A DNA stretch of 64,000 bases from CBDFGE01 sp965247055 (lineage in GTDB: Bacteria; Chloroflexota; Dehalococcoidia; Lucifugimonadales; JAGWBF01), in the NCBI GenBank assembly GCA_965247055.1, contig CBDFGE010000006.1, forward strand, positions 1 to 64,000, in the 5' to 3' direction. Under the pieces are notes generated by a model. The model did not search any database. It was given only the letters and a program-made list of their open reading frames with translations, and was not told the origin of the DNA. Position numbers and translations under genes: made by a program. Every line of letters begins with the position of its first letter. Within the stretch, counting starts at the first letter, position 1. Positions 23,389 through 32,343 of this stretch are shown one piece after another.

Positions 23389-23417
23389 ATTTTGGCATAG
23401 AGTGACAGGCCCGTCAA
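23389..23417 (-). promoter_or_regulatory. Promoter of the cysteine-synthase-like/surE unit
   Basis: On the minus strand TTGACG at 23417-23412, 17 bases, CAAAAT at 23394-23389, ahead of the start at 23358. Confidence 0.55.
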
Positions 23418-23554
23418 TTGCCGTGCCCCCGGTGGACGGGATATCCTAGACCGGAGACCGGGACGTCACCGAAGCTGCGGCCGGCCAGCCGGTGGGGATA
23501 AAGGCGGGCGACGGGGTGAGGCGGGGAGACAGAGTCTACAAGGTGGTGGACTAG

Positions 23555-24855
23555 CAGGATGCTGAAAAACCTGTACCTGACGGGGTCGTTGTGTAGGTGG
23601 TATAGTCCGGGGTAGATAAACTTGGGGAGGGAGCGGGATGCGAGGAGATGTGGAAAGGCAGACCATGATTCTAAGTGCGGGGACTCCGGACCAGCTGATA
23701 CCCGAAGACCACCCCATCCGGCTAATCAAACCCATGGTCGACCGGGCCTTGGCTGAGCTGTCTCCCACCTTCAGCCGCATGTACGCCAAGGTGGGACGCC
23801 CCTCCATTCCTCCTGAACACCTGCTAAAAGGATGCCTGCTGATGGGTCTCTACACCATCAGGAGCGAGCGCCAGTTCTGCGAGCGACTGCAATATGACCT
23901 GCTGTTCAAATGGTTTCTGGACCTGAACATCATGGACCCAGCCTTCGACTCCTCCACCTTTTCCAAGAACAAGACTCGGCTATTGGACCATGAGGTGTCT
24001 GGACAATTCTTCCAAGAGGTGTTGGCCGAAGCTCAGCGCCGGAATCTGCTGTCCGATGAGCACTTCACCGTGGATGGGACCTTGCTGGAATCTTGGGCGT
24101 CATTGAAGAGCTTCCGACCCAAAGATGGTAGAGGGCCCAGGGGAGGAGGACGCGACCCCGAGGTGGACTTTCGCGGGGAAGAAAGGAAGAACGACAGCCA
24201 TGCCTCCACCACGGACCCAGAGGCTCGACTGGCGCGTAAGGGCCCTGGGAAGGAGGCCAAGCTGTGCTTTGCCGGACACGTGCTAATGGAGAACCGTAAT
24301 GGCTTGGCGGTGGGGGTGTTGGTCACTGAGGCCAACGGACGGGCGGAGCGGCAGGCCGCAGTGGAACTGCTTTCCCGTTTACGAGGAGTAGGCCGGATAA
24401 CGTTGGGTGGAGACAAGAACTACGACGCCAGAGCCTTCGGTGCTAGATGTCGGGAGATGAAAGTCACGCCCCACGTGGCCCAAAATACCAAAGGCCGGTC
24501 CAGCGCCATCGATGGCAGGACAACCCGTCACCCGGGGTATGCCATCAGCCAGCGGGTGAGGAAGCGGGTGGAGGAGATCTTCGGCTGGACCAAGACGGTG
24601 GGCGGCGGGCGCAAGTTGCGTTACATCGGGGTAGCCCGCAACCAGATGTGGGCGGACCTGACGGTGGCTGCCTACAACCTGGTCCGGATGGCCAAATTGG
24701 CTTTAAACCCGGGCTGAAGGTGGGACAAAGGCCTGATCCGGGGGTGGAGTGGCCTCCCCCGGTGGCTGAGACCTCTCCTCTATAGGGTGCATCCCTCCAA
24801 AACAACGGGAGTTAACGGTCTTTAGCCCACCTGCCGGCCTTATTTCAGCACCCTG
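23555..24855 (+). mobile_element. Intact IS1182-type (IS5 superfamily) element, CTAG target duplication
   Basis: The element begins CAGGATGCTGAAAAA and ends, on the other strand, CAGGGTGCTGAAATA, forming imperfect inverted repeats. It is flanked by CTAG at 23551-23554 and 24856-24859, a 4-bp palindromic duplication characteristic of the IS1182 group. It is 1,301 bp with one intact transposase gene. The right-hand CTAG contains the stop codon of ribH. Confidence 0.9.
23638..24717 (+). CDS. IS1182-group DDE transposase
   Basis: 359 residues starting with the typical EDHPIRLIKPMVDRAL and YAKVGRPSIPPEHLLKGCLLMGLY (read as GRPSIPPEHLLKG). The catalytic Asp lies in HFTVDGTLLESWAS, the second in GGDKNYDAR, and the Glu in RKRVEEIFGWTKTVGGGRKLR. 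All parts are present and in order, and the inverted repeats are intact, so the copy may be active. Confidence 0.93.
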   Translation: MRGDVERQTMILSAGTPDQLIPEDHPIRLIKPMVDRALAELSPTFSRMYAKVGRPSIPPEHLLKGCLLMGLYTIRSERQFCERLQYDLLFKWFLDLNIMDPAFDSSTFSKNKTRLLDHEVSGQFFQEVLAEAQRRNLLSDEHFTVDGTLLESWASLKSFRPKDGRGPRGGGRDPEVDFRGEERKNDSHASTTDPEARLARKGPGKEAKLCFAGHVLMENRNGLAVGVLVTEANGRAERQAAVELLSRLRGVGRITLGGDKNYDARAFGARCREMKVTPHVAQNTKGRSSAIDGRTTRHPGYAISQRVRKRVEEIFGWTKTVGGGRKLRYIGVARNQMWADLTVAAYNLVRMAKLALNPG

Positions 24856-25362
24856 CTAGGGGCCTTCTATGCCCCTCACGGCTCTAACAAACCGGGCCAT
24901 CTCTATGGCTCCCACCGCGGCGTTGCAGCCCATGTTGCCGGACTTCCCACCGGCGCGGTTTATCGCCTGGTCGATGTTCTCGGTGGTGAGCACCCCGAAG
25001 GACACGGGGACACCGGTGTCGAGAGCGGCGCTGCCGATCCCGCTGGAGGCATGGCCGGCCACCATCTCATAATGGGTGGTCTCCCCCCTGATGACCGCTC
25101 CCAGGCATATTATGGAGTCGTACTGGCCGGTCTGGGCCAGGGTCTTGGCCGCGAAGGGTAGCTCAAAGGCGCCAGGCACCCAGGCCACGAGGATGTCTTC
25201 ATCCCTGACACCGTGGGATGCCAGGGCCTCCAGCGCTCCCTCGAGGAGCCGCTGGGTAACGAACTGATTGAAGCGCGCCACCGCGATCGCGAAGCGTAGG
25301 CCCTGCCCCCCTAGGTCTCCCTTAAGCACTCGTGCCACGTTAGCCGCCTGCCTTTCCATCAA
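24856..25362 (-). CDS. ribH: 6,7-dimethyl-8-ribityllumazine synthase
   Basis: 168 residues with RFNQFVTQRLLEGALEAL, VPGAFELPFAAKTLA, CLGAVIRGETTHYEMVA and SFGVLTTENIDQA, the full RibH pattern. It makes the penultimate riboflavin precursor from the pyrimidine and butanone phosphate. The stop codon TAG lies within the CTAG target duplication of the IS1182 element, so the reading frame ends exactly where the insertion begins and is not lengthened or shortened. No other rib genes are in the window. Confidence 0.95.
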   Translation of the reverse strand: MMERQAANVARVLKGDLGGQGLRFAIAVARFNQFVTQRLLEGALEALASHGVRDEDILVAWVPGAFELPFAAKTLAQTGQYDSIICLGAVIRGETTHYEMVAGHASSGIGSAALDTGVPVSFGVLTTENIDQAINRAGGKSGNMGCNAAVGAIEMARFVRAVRGIEGP

Positions 25363-25406
25363 GTCGAGCCGGCGTGCCGCCCGCCCGGTCCATCGGACCG
25401 GTTGGT

Positions 25407-26129
25407 TCAGGCGGAGGACTCATCCGGTGTCTCCCTTACTCCCGCTTCCAGCACCTTTTCCACGAACTCGGCCTCGGGCACCACCCCGTCGAACTGGATC
25501 TGGGGTAGTACCCTGGCAAGCATGGACTCCGTACCTATCACCGTCTTGGGGACGCTCCTCACACCGTACATCTGGGCGAGGGGCGGGAACTCTTCCACCT
25601 CGATGACGTCGGCGAAGATCAGAGGATTTTCCAGGGCCACCGCGTGGGCCAGCTTGGCTACCTCGGGGCAGTACCCGCATGACGGTGTGACGAAGACCCG
25701 GATATGTACCGGCTGATTAACCTTGCGCAGCTTCTTCCGCGTATCCATGGATAGGGGACTCACACCCCTGGACAGGGTCTTGATATCCTGGACGATGGTG
25801 GCGAACTCGTAGCCCATCGGGATGCCGTAGAACCTCATCCTGGCGTTTCCCTCGTCTCCCAGGACGATGGCCGGTATCCGCTCCACCCCATACTTCTCCC
25901 TTTCCTCGGCCTGGCTGTAAAAGTCGTAGACCTCCAGACGAAGCTTTGGCGAGAGAGCCGTCAACTCCTCTATGAGCTCCTGGGTCTGGGCGCAGTACCG
26001 GCACTCCCTCCCCAGCACTGTGAGGAGGGAGGTCTTCTGGGTGAAAAGCCTGATGGTCACGTCGTTTTTGAGCTCCTTGCGGAACTCTCTCTTCAGGGTG
26101 TCCCTATCTCGATCGGGTATCAGGGGCAT
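25407..26129 (-). CDS. Protein disulfide oxidoreductase with two thioredoxin folds
   Basis: 240 residues. The first half has LGRECRYCAQTQELIEEL (active CxxC) and RIPAIVLGDEG (cis-Pro); the second half has VTPSCGYCPEVAKLAHAV (CxxC) and RSVPKTVIGTE (cis-Pro). This double-glutaredoxin layout matches the archaeal/thermophile PDO family, which handles intracellular disulfides. It lacks a signal peptide. Confidence 0.85.
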   Translation of the reverse strand: MPLIPDRDRDTLKREFRKELKNDVTIRLFTQKTSLLTVLGRECRYCAQTQELIEELTALSPKLRLEVYDFYSQAEEREKYGVERIPAIVLGDEGNARMRFYGIPMGYEFATIVQDIKTLSRGVSPLSMDTRKKLRKVNQPVHIRVFVTPSCGYCPEVAKLAHAVALENPLIFADVIEVEEFPPLAQMYGVRSVPKTVIGTESMLARVLPQIQFDGVVPEAEFVEKVLEAGVRETPDESSA

Positions 26130-26141
26130 GATACACCCTCT

Positions 26142-26175
26142 TTAGCAGGCCTCCCGCTTTAGTAGGCCTCCCGCC
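26142..26175. repeat. 17-bp imperfect tandem repeat
   Basis: TTAGCAGGCCTCCCGCT is followed directly by TTAGTAGGCCTCCCGCC in the gap between two genes. No function is apparent. Confidence 0.6.
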
Positions 26176-26200
26176 ATAGTGTACAACGGATCAATTCCAC

Positions 26201-26839
26201 CTATCCAGCCCCTCGCCCCGGCTCACCGGGCTCCTCGAGGGCCCGCCGGATGTTAAAAAGGCGCTGGAACAGAGTGATGGCGGATACCGACGCGACTACC
26301 AGCAGGATGATCTCCAGCGGACGCTGCCCCAGTATAAGGCCTAAGGAGAACAGGACCACCCGCTCGGGCCGGGTCATCAGGCCCGTTCTGCTGAACACAC
26401 CGAGACCCTCCCCCCTGGCCCGAAGGTAGCTGACCGTCTGGGAGAACACCAGGGCGAGAATCAGGACTACGACGAAAAAGGTCAGCCTGCCGTCGCTGAG
26501 GTCCGCCCTCAAAGCATACACGGCCATCCCCAGGAACAGGGCGGCCTCGCCCAGCCGGTCCATCACCGAGTCGAGGAGGGCACCGAACCTGGTGGCCCGC
26601 CCGGTAAGCCGGGCCAGGGCGCCGTCCAGCAGGTCGAGGACGCTGCCGGCCAGGAATACCGCGCCACCGGCGAGCAGGAAGCCACCCCCTACCAGGGCCG
26701 CGGCCCCCAGTGATACAGCGAAGCCGAGTAGGGTTACCGAGTTGGGGGTCAGCCCCAGCGCGTGGAGGCCCCTGGCTCCCGGGGTCTCCACGTATCGCAG
26801 GACCAGAGTCCTAAACCGCTCTCTTCCTGGAAAGACCAT
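26201..26839 (-). CDS. CDP-alcohol phosphatidyltransferase, probable phosphatidylinositol-phosphate synthase
   Basis: 212 residues, six hydrophobic segments, with the complete CDP-alcohol motif DLLDGALARLTGRATRFGA then LLDSVMDR: D-x2-DG-x2-AR-x8-G-x3-D-x3-D. The enzyme displaces CMP from CDP-diacylglycerol. Because the next genes are a PimA-like glycosyltransferase and inositol-3-phosphate synthase, inositol phosphate is the likely acceptor, as in actinobacteria. Its start overlaps the glycosyltransferase end by 29 bases. Confidence 0.85.
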   Translation of the reverse strand: MVFPGRERFRTLVLRYVETPGARGLHALGLTPNSVTLLGFAVSLGAAALVGGGFLLAGGAVFLAGSVLDLLDGALARLTGRATRFGALLDSVMDRLGEAALFLGMAVYALRADLSDGRLTFFVVVLILALVFSQTVSYLRARGEGLGVFSRTGLMTRPERVVLFSLGLILGQRPLEIILLVVASVSAITLFQRLFNIRRALEEPGEPGRGAG

Positions 26840-27953
26840 TGGACGATTCCATGAGGTCGAGATAGTAGTCCATGACTTCTCGCGCCACCGTCTCCCAACG
26901 GTACCGCTCCGCTGTCCGTCTGCCGTTCTCCCCCATGGTGCGACGCAGGTCCGGGTCCCGTATGAGCAGGCCTATGGCCTCGGCCAGGGAGGCGTTGTCC
27001 CTGGGGGGGACCAAGAGTCCCTCCTCGCCGTGTTTCAATACCCAGGAGTAGCCGTCGATGTTGGTGGCCACAACCGGCTTTCCCGAGGCCATGGCCTCCA
27101 GAAGCACGATGCCGAAGCTCTCCCTTCCAGTGGCGGGGGCGCAACATATGTGGGCGCTTCCGTAGAGACGAGGGAGGTCCTTGTAGGGTACACTGCCGAG
27201 GACGACCACATCCGCCAGGCTGCGCTCACTCAGGACGCGGTGGCAGTCCTTGTCCATGTTGCCCGGCCCAACTATCACCAGCCGGATGTTCTTGAAGTCC
27301 CATTTGAGGCGTCCATAGGCCTCCAGGAGATACCGCAGGCCCTTGCGCTTCTCCATCCGGCCAACGAACAGGATGTTAATCTTGCCGTCGTCCAACTCGG
27401 GCACGGGCGGTGCGCCCCCCGAGAAGTGGTCCACGTCTATGCCGTTGGGGATGGTCCGGTACTCTCCCGGGAAGAACCGGCTTACGTACTCCCTCGCGGC
27501 GGGCGACACGGTGACCAGGCCATCCAGCTTGTTGAACCAGTATCTGAGGAAGCGATGGGACCATCCGTAGTTCCTGAACCGCCCGTAGTTGGCGTGAAAG
27601 GTCCCCACGTTCAGCGAGCTAGAGCACCTCAGAACGGAGAGGGGAAGTACGGGCATAAGGGGCTCGTGGAGGTGCACCACGTCGAAGCGTTCCCGTTCCA
27701 GGATACTGCGCACCCTGCGGTGGAGCCATACCGACAGGGATAGCCGCGCTATGGAACCCCCGCTGGGAATGGGCACGGACCGCCCCAGGGGCACGAAATT
27801 GCTATCTTCGGGCATATTCCTGGACGGAGAGTGAGGGGCCAGGATCTTGACCTGGTGGCCCTCGCGGGTGAACTGCTGCGCCAGCTGAGAGATGTGTCCC
27901 GTTACTCCACCGGGCCAGGTGAAATCGTAGGGTGAAACAAGAGCTATCTTCAT
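26811..27953 (-). CDS. GT4 glycosyltransferase, PimA-like
   Basis: 380 residues with MKIALVSPYDFTWPGGVTGH, the usual N-terminal motif of phosphatidyl-myo-inositol mannosyltransferases, HLHEPLMPVLPLSVL, and the donor site GRMEKRKGLRYLLEAYGRLK plus ESFGIVLLEAMASGKPVVAT with the E-x7-E motif. It probably adds mannose (or a related sugar) to phosphatidylinositol at the membrane face. The genes for inositol phosphate and phosphatidylinositol synthesis flank it. Confidence 0.8.
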   Translation of the reverse strand: MKIALVSPYDFTWPGGVTGHISQLAQQFTREGHQVKILAPHSPSRNMPEDSNFVPLGRSVPIPSGGSIARLSLSVWLHRRVRSILERERFDVVHLHEPLMPVLPLSVLRCSSSLNVGTFHANYGRFRNYGWSHRFLRYWFNKLDGLVTVSPAAREYVSRFFPGEYRTIPNGIDVDHFSGGAPPVPELDDGKINILFVGRMEKRKGLRYLLEAYGRLKWDFKNIRLVIVGPGNMDKDCHRVLSERSLADVVVLGSVPYKDLPRLYGSAHICCAPATGRESFGIVLLEAMASGKPVVATNIDGYSWVLKHGEEGLLVPPRDNASLAEAIGLLIRDPDLRRTMGENGRRTAERYRWETVAREVMDYYLDLMESSNGLSRKRAV

Positions 27954-27977
27954 TTGCCGAGGTCTACGGTGACTTCC

Positions 27978-29054
27978 TCAGGCCTCCTGCCCCTCGATGA
28001 AGGCTTCTACCATCTGGCGGGCCACCTCGTCGGTGTACTGGATAGGAGGGGACTTCATAAAGTAGGCGGAGGGGCCGACGATGGCCCCGCTCATGCCCCG
28101 CTCCAGGGCCAGCTTGCAGCACCGTATGGCATCTACCACCACTCCCGCCGAGTTGGGGCTGTCCCAGACCTCCAGCTTCAGCTCCAAGTTGATGCGTGCC
28201 CCTCCGAAGATCTGGCCTTCCATGCGTATGTAGCACCACTTCCGGTCCGCCAGCCAGGGTACATGGTCGCTGGGGCCGATGTGGATGTCCCCCTCGCCCG
28301 GATCCCGGTCCATCTGGGAGGTTACCGAGTTGGTCTTGGAAATCTTCTTGGAAACCAGCCGATCCCTCTCGAGCATGTTTAGAAAGTCGGTGTTGCCCCC
28401 GAAGTTGAGCTGGTAGGTGCGGTCCACGTTGACCCCTCTGTCTTGGAACAGTCGGGTGAGGACCCGGTGAGTGATGGTCGCCCCCACCTGGGACTTGATG
28501 TCGTCACCTATTACGGGAAGGCCCTGCTCCTTGAACCGGTCCTGCCAGTAGGCCTCCCTGGCGATGAAGACGGGGATGCAATTGACCAGGCCGCAGCCGG
28601 CCGCGAGGACCTGCTCCACGTACCATTTGGTGGCCATCTCGCTGCCCACGGGTAGGAAGCTGACGACCACGTCACACTTCCGATCCTTCAGGATCCCTAC
28701 CAGGTCGGCGGTAGCGCCTGGGGCCTTCTTGACCAGGTCGGCTACGTATTTTCCAATACCGTCATGGGTCATGCCGCGCTCGACGGGGACACCGAGGTGG
28801 GGGACATCGGCGAACTTGAGGGTGTTGTTGGGGGGTGCGAAGACAGCCTCCGAAAGGTCCTTGCCTACCTTACCCTCGGCCACGTCGAAGGCCGCCACGA
28901 ACTCTATGTCCCCGATCGTGAACCCCCCCAAGTTGGGGTGCATCAGTCCAGGTACGTCGCCGTTGTCGGGAATCTCCCGGTATTTTTGCACCCCCTGCAC
29001 CAGGGCGGAGGCGCAGTTCCCTACCCCGATGATGGCGGTCCTTATGTTGCCCAC
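27978..29054 (-). CDS. ino1: Inositol-3-phosphate synthase
   Basis: GTG 29054 (VGNIRTAIIGVGNCASALVQ) has AAAGGAGA upstream; the longer frame to 29246 is rejected. The 358-residue length matches the actinobacterial/archaeal type. Visible motifs are the NAD fold GVGNCASALVQG, VVSFLPVGSEMATKWY, GDDIKSQVGATITHR and LNFGGNTDFLNM with the catalytic Lys of SKKISKTNSV. It converts glucose-6-phosphate to inositol-3-phosphate. Confidence 0.9.
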   Translation of the reverse strand: MGNIRTAIIGVGNCASALVQGVQKYREIPDNGDVPGLMHPNLGGFTIGDIEFVAAFDVAEGKVGKDLSEAVFAPPNNTLKFADVPHLGVPVERGMTHDGIGKYVADLVKKAPGATADLVGILKDRKCDVVVSFLPVGSEMATKWYVEQVLAAGCGLVNCIPVFIAREAYWQDRFKEQGLPVIGDDIKSQVGATITHRVLTRLFQDRGVNVDRTYQLNFGGNTDFLNMLERDRLVSKKISKTNSVTSQMDRDPGEGDIHIGPSDHVPWLADRKWCYIRMEGQIFGGARINLELKLEVWDSPNSAGVVVDAIRCCKLALERGMSGAIVGPSAYFMKSPPIQYTDEVARQMVEAFIEGQEA

Positions 29055-29205
29055 GCTCTGTCTCCTTTTCCGAATTCCACCGGCGTATCTTCCAGGAGAG
29101 GCGGCTTGAATTGTAGCAGTTTTGGCGTGGTGCGGCAAGGTGTGGGGCGGGTTCAAGCGGCGAGAATCGGAACCATGCTCCATAGCGTGATAAGGGGCCA
29201 GGGGG

Positions 29206-29211
29206 TATAAT
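29206..29211 (+). promoter_or_regulatory. -10 box (TATAAT) ahead of lepB
   Basis: A perfect TATAAT lies 50 bases before the chosen start, which rules out the in-frame ATG at 29210. The matching -35 region is poor. Confidence 0.45.
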
Positions 29212-29260
29212 GGGTAGTGGAGCGGTTGCCGCTCCCCATGGTCCATCCACTACACCACCT

Positions 29261-29887
29261 ATGGCGCACGTAATCAGAGAGCTATTAGAGGCCGTTGTAC
29301 TGGCGCTTCTGGTATTTTTTGTTATCCAGCTGAGCATCCAGAACTTCCGCGTGCAAGGGCATAGTATGAGGCCCACCTTGGAGGGTGGAGAGTACCTAAT
29401 GGTTAACAAGCTGGGATACATGCGGTTGGACATGCAACGTCTGGCCAGGCTGGTCCCCTTCTGGGACGTAGAAGAGCCCGAGCGTAGGCACCTGCCCTTC
29501 GCCCATCCTCCGGAAAGGGGCGACGTGATAGTGTTCCGCGCTCCTACGACGCCCGAGAAGGACTTCGTCAAACGTGTCGTGGGACTTCCCGACGAGAAGG
29601 TGGAGGTCCGCTCGGGTAGCATCTACGTCAACGGCAGGCTCCAGGTCGAGCCCTACCTGGCGCATGCTGACCTCACCCAGAACATGGACTGCATCCCCAA
29701 GACTGAGCATACCGGATGCCGGCTCCAGGAAGACCAGTATTTCGTGCTGGGAGACAACAGGGGCAGCAGCAACGATTCCCGGGACTGGGGACCCGTGACC
29801 CTCGAAGACATTGTGGGCAAGGTCTGGTTCGTCTACTGGCCCTTCTCCAGGCTTCCCTTTTTCGGCTCCTTTGTGGAGGACCGGTAG
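29261..29887 (+). CDS. lepB: Signal peptidase I
   Basis: 208 residues from ATG 29261. A membrane helix covers residues 8-27, then the nucleophile Ser35 in QGHSMRPTLEGGEYL and the general base Lys104 in DFVKRVVGLPDEKVEV; QYFVLGDNRGSSNDSRDWG is the conserved late box. It cleaves signal peptides of secreted proteins. A ~30-residue insert between the Ser and Lys boxes (DMQRLARLVPFWDVEEPERR) is longer than in minimal enzymes. Confidence 0.93.
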   Translation: MAHVIRELLEAVVLALLVFFVIQLSIQNFRVQGHSMRPTLEGGEYLMVNKLGYMRLDMQRLARLVPFWDVEEPERRHLPFAHPPERGDVIVFRAPTTPEKDFVKRVVGLPDEKVEVRSGSIYVNGRLQVEPYLAHADLTQNMDCIPKTEHTGCRLQEDQYFVLGDNRGSSNDSRDWGPVTLEDIVGKVWFVYWPFSRLPFFGSFVEDR

Positions 29888-29923
29888 ACCTGCGGCAGGC
29901 CGCCTCGCCGTGCTCACCCCCGG

Positions 29924-29953
29924 TTGACAGTCAGACCCTCGTTCTGGTAGGCT
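29924..29953 (+). promoter_or_regulatory. Promoter for the fur-family gene
   Basis: TTGACA at 29924-29929 and TAGGCT at 29948-29953, 18 bases apart, ahead of the start at 29989. Confidence 0.5.
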
Positions 29954-29988
29954 CACCTAGGAAGAGAGACTAAGTATCAGGAGGCCCT

Positions 29989-30432
29989 GTGCTAAAGGGC
30001 GGATACTCCAGGTCCGACCAGATAATGCAGGCGATCGAGGACCGGGGCTACCGGGCCACCTCACCACGACAGAGGCTGGTGCTCAAGGTAGCGGGGATGG
30101 ACGGGCATTTCACCGCGGAGGAGCTGCGGAAGAAGGTCCCCCAAATAGGCCGGGCGACCGTGTACCGGTCCCTCAGCTTGCTGGTGGACGCCGGCATTCT
30201 GTGTCGGGTGCTGCTCGAGGACGGCAGCCTCCATTATCAGCTGAGCCATCGTGGGCACCACCACCACCTGATATGCGCCGAGTGCGGCCTCTCCCAGGAC
30301 CTCTTGGGCTGCGACATTGAGGCGGTGCTGAAGGAGAAAGCCGCACAGCACCAGTTCCAGCCCGAGGGACACCGGCTGGAGGTCTACGGTAAGTGCCACC
30401 GGTGTGCTTCCTTGCCCTCGCCCTCGGGATAG
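29989..30432 (+). CDS. Fur/Zur-family metal-responsive repressor
   Basis: 147 residues, GTG start with AGGAGG 7 bases upstream. The winged helix (YRATSPRQRLVLKVAGMDGH, IGRATVYRSLSLLVDAGIL) is followed by the metal-binding part: HRGHHHHLICAECG and CHRC, the two CxxC pairs that hold structural zinc. Because a zinc/manganese-type ABC operon starts 83 bases downstream, a Zur or Mur role is more likely than iron. No proof of metal choice is visible. Confidence 0.85.
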   Translation: MLKGGYSRSDQIMQAIEDRGYRATSPRQRLVLKVAGMDGHFTAEELRKKVPQIGRATVYRSLSLLVDAGILCRVLLEDGSLHYQLSHRGHHHHLICAECGLSQDLLGCDIEAVLKEKAAQHQFQPEGHRLEVYGKCHRCASLPSPSG

Positions 30433-30515
30433 TCTCTTTTTTTGGACCTTGTTGATACGTGATCTCACTAAGGCCGGTACTTGATACACAGTATTGATTC
30501 GGCGGTAGACCGATA

Positions 30516-31532
30516 GTGGCGGAGGGTGCAAGTCACGTGAGGCTGGCATCGGGCCTGGTTGCCGCCGTGGGCCTACTGGCGGCGGCCTGCGGGGGGTCGG
30601 CCCAGTCCTCTCCCACCTCGGCGGTGGCCCCACAGGACGGTCCCGGGGATACACCTGGGCCGAAGCTCCAGGTGGTGGCCACTATCCCGGTCCTGGCCGA
30701 CTTCGCCAGGAACGTGGGCGGTGTCCGGGTGGAGGTCAGTTCCATAGTGCCCCCTGGTGCGGACATTCACTCATTCCAGACCGCGCCCGGGCACAGCGTC
30801 GCCCTGGGGACCGCCCGGTTGATCGTGTCCAATGGACGGGGACTGGACACCTTCCTCGACGGGCTCATACGGATCTCGAAAAGCTCCGACGCCGTCCACG
30901 TCGTGGCGGCCCTCGGGCTGGAGGACTCAGCGGAGCTTTCCGGCTCGTTGGCCGAAGAGGGCGACGTCCCGCAAGGGGAGGGAGGGCCGGGCTATGAATA
31001 CCTGGCCGGGGACCCCCACCTCTGGCTCAATCCCCTGTACGCCGTCCACTACGTCGAACGCATCAGGGACGGCCTCGTAGACGCGGACCCGGACTGGGCC
31101 CATATATATGACAGAAACGCCGCCGACTACATCCGGAAGCTCCGGGACTTGGACCGGGAGATCGCCGGGACTCTGAGCCAGGTCCCAGTCCACAGGAGGC
31201 ACCTGGTTTCTTTCCACGATGCCTTCAGCCATTTCGCCCGGCAGTACGGTTGGCGGGCTTCGGCCTTCGTGCGGAGCGACGCCGGCGAGGTGACCCCGGG
31301 GAGGGTCGTCTCTGTAATGGAGAATATCCGGGCAGATGGCATCCCCCTGGTGTTCGCCGAGCCCCAGCTGTCCTCCGACATCCTGTACCGGGCGGCCGCC
31401 GACGCCGGCGTAGGGGTAGGTGCCATCTACTCGGACATCATCGACGACGTTACCTCGTACATCGAAATGATGAGGTTCAACGCCACGAGCTTGTCACGGC
31501 TCGGCGTAGAGGAGGTCGTAAGCGTCCCATGA
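30516..31532 (+). CDS. znuA: Metal (Zn/Mn) ABC transporter substrate-binding lipoprotein
   Basis: 338 residues from GTG 30516 (GTG 30537 also possible). Lipoprotein signal LVAAVGLLAAACGGS, then the cluster A-I fold: VVATIPVLADFARNVGG, PPGADIHSFQT (metal His), GDPHLWLNP (metal His), VSFHDAFSHFARQYGW, and FAEPQLSSDILY with late acidic ligands. There is no His-rich loop. It delivers Zn2+ or Mn2+ to the permease encoded next. An imperfect inverted repeat (TTGATAC-ACA-GTATTGA) about 20-40 bases upstream could be the Fur-family operator. Confidence 0.85.
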   Translation: MAEGASHVRLASGLVAAVGLLAAACGGSAQSSPTSAVAPQDGPGDTPGPKLQVVATIPVLADFARNVGGVRVEVSSIVPPGADIHSFQTAPGHSVALGTARLIVSNGRGLDTFLDGLIRISKSSDAVHVVAALGLEDSAELSGSLAEEGDVPQGEGGPGYEYLAGDPHLWLNPLYAVHYVERIRDGLVDADPDWAHIYDRNAADYIRKLRDLDREIAGTLSQVPVHRRHLVSFHDAFSHFARQYGWRASAFVRSDAGEVTPGRVVSVMENIRADGIPLVFAEPQLSSDILYRAAADAGVGVGAIYSDIIDDVTSYIEMMRFNATSLSRLGVEEVVSVP

Positions 31533-32335
31533 GCTACGTGAACGGAGGGACACCCGTCCTTGAGGTCAGGGGGCTCTGGGCCGGCTACGGCGACACGGTG
31601 GCCCTGGAGGATGTCAGCCTGACAGTGTCCCAGGGAGAGATACTGGGCGTCATCGGGCCCAACGGCTCGGGTAAGTCCACCATGTTCAAGGTCATCCTGG
31701 GGCTGCTGACCCCCTGGCGCGGCGAGGTGCTGGCCTTCGGACAGCCCGGACCGTCCCAGCGGTCTCTGGTGGGTTACATGCCCCAGCTGGAGCTGGTGGA
31801 CTGGAAATTTCCCGTGACCGTGGGGGATGTAGCCCTTATGGGCCGCTACGGGAAGCTGGGGCTTCTGAGGCGTCCTACCAGAGCGGACCGCCTGGCTTCG
31901 GAGGGGGCGCTGGAAAGGGTCGGCATCGTCCATCTGCGTAAGCGTCTCATCGGCGAGCTCTCGGGCGGAGAGCGGCGCAGGGTGCTCCTTGCCCGGGCCC
32001 TAGCCCACAACCCCAAGCTGCTCCTTCTGGACGAACCTCTGGCGGGCCTGGACGCCACCGCCCAGCACCAGCTGCTGGACATCGTGCGGGACCTCCAGCA
32101 GGCAGGGACCACCGTGGTGCTCAGCACCCACGACCTGTCCTGCGTATCGGGCGCCTGCCACCATGCAGCCTGCTTGAACCACCGCCTTGTGGCCTACGGG
32201 ACCCCCGAGGAGGTGCTGACGGAGGGCATCCTCAGCGAGACCTTTGGCACCCACCTGCTCATGGTGCACCTTGACGGCCAGGCCTACGCCTACCAGCATC
32301 ACCGCCACGACCGGCGAGCCGGCCAGGAGGAGTAG
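31529..32335 (+). CDS. znuC: Metal ABC transporter ATPase
   Basis: 268 residues starting at the ATGA overlap with the binding-protein stop. Walker A GPNGSGKSTMFK, Q-loop YMPQLELVDW, signature LSGGERRRVLLARAL, Walker B LLLLDEPLAGLD and switch His in STHDL are all intact. The C-terminal tail is His/Arg-rich (AYQHHRHDRR), which might bind metal. It powers the adjacent permease. Confidence 0.92.
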   Translation: MSYVNGGTPVLEVRGLWAGYGDTVALEDVSLTVSQGEILGVIGPNGSGKSTMFKVILGLLTPWRGEVLAFGQPGPSQRSLVGYMPQLELVDWKFPVTVGDVALMGRYGKLGLLRRPTRADRLASEGALERVGIVHLRKRLIGELSGGERRRVLLARALAHNPKLLLLDEPLAGLDATAQHQLLDIVRDLQQAGTTVVLSTHDLSCVSGACHHAACLNHRLVAYGTPEEVLTEGILSETFGTHLLMVHLDGQAYAYQHHRHDRRAGQEE

Positions 32336-32343
32336 GCTAGCCC

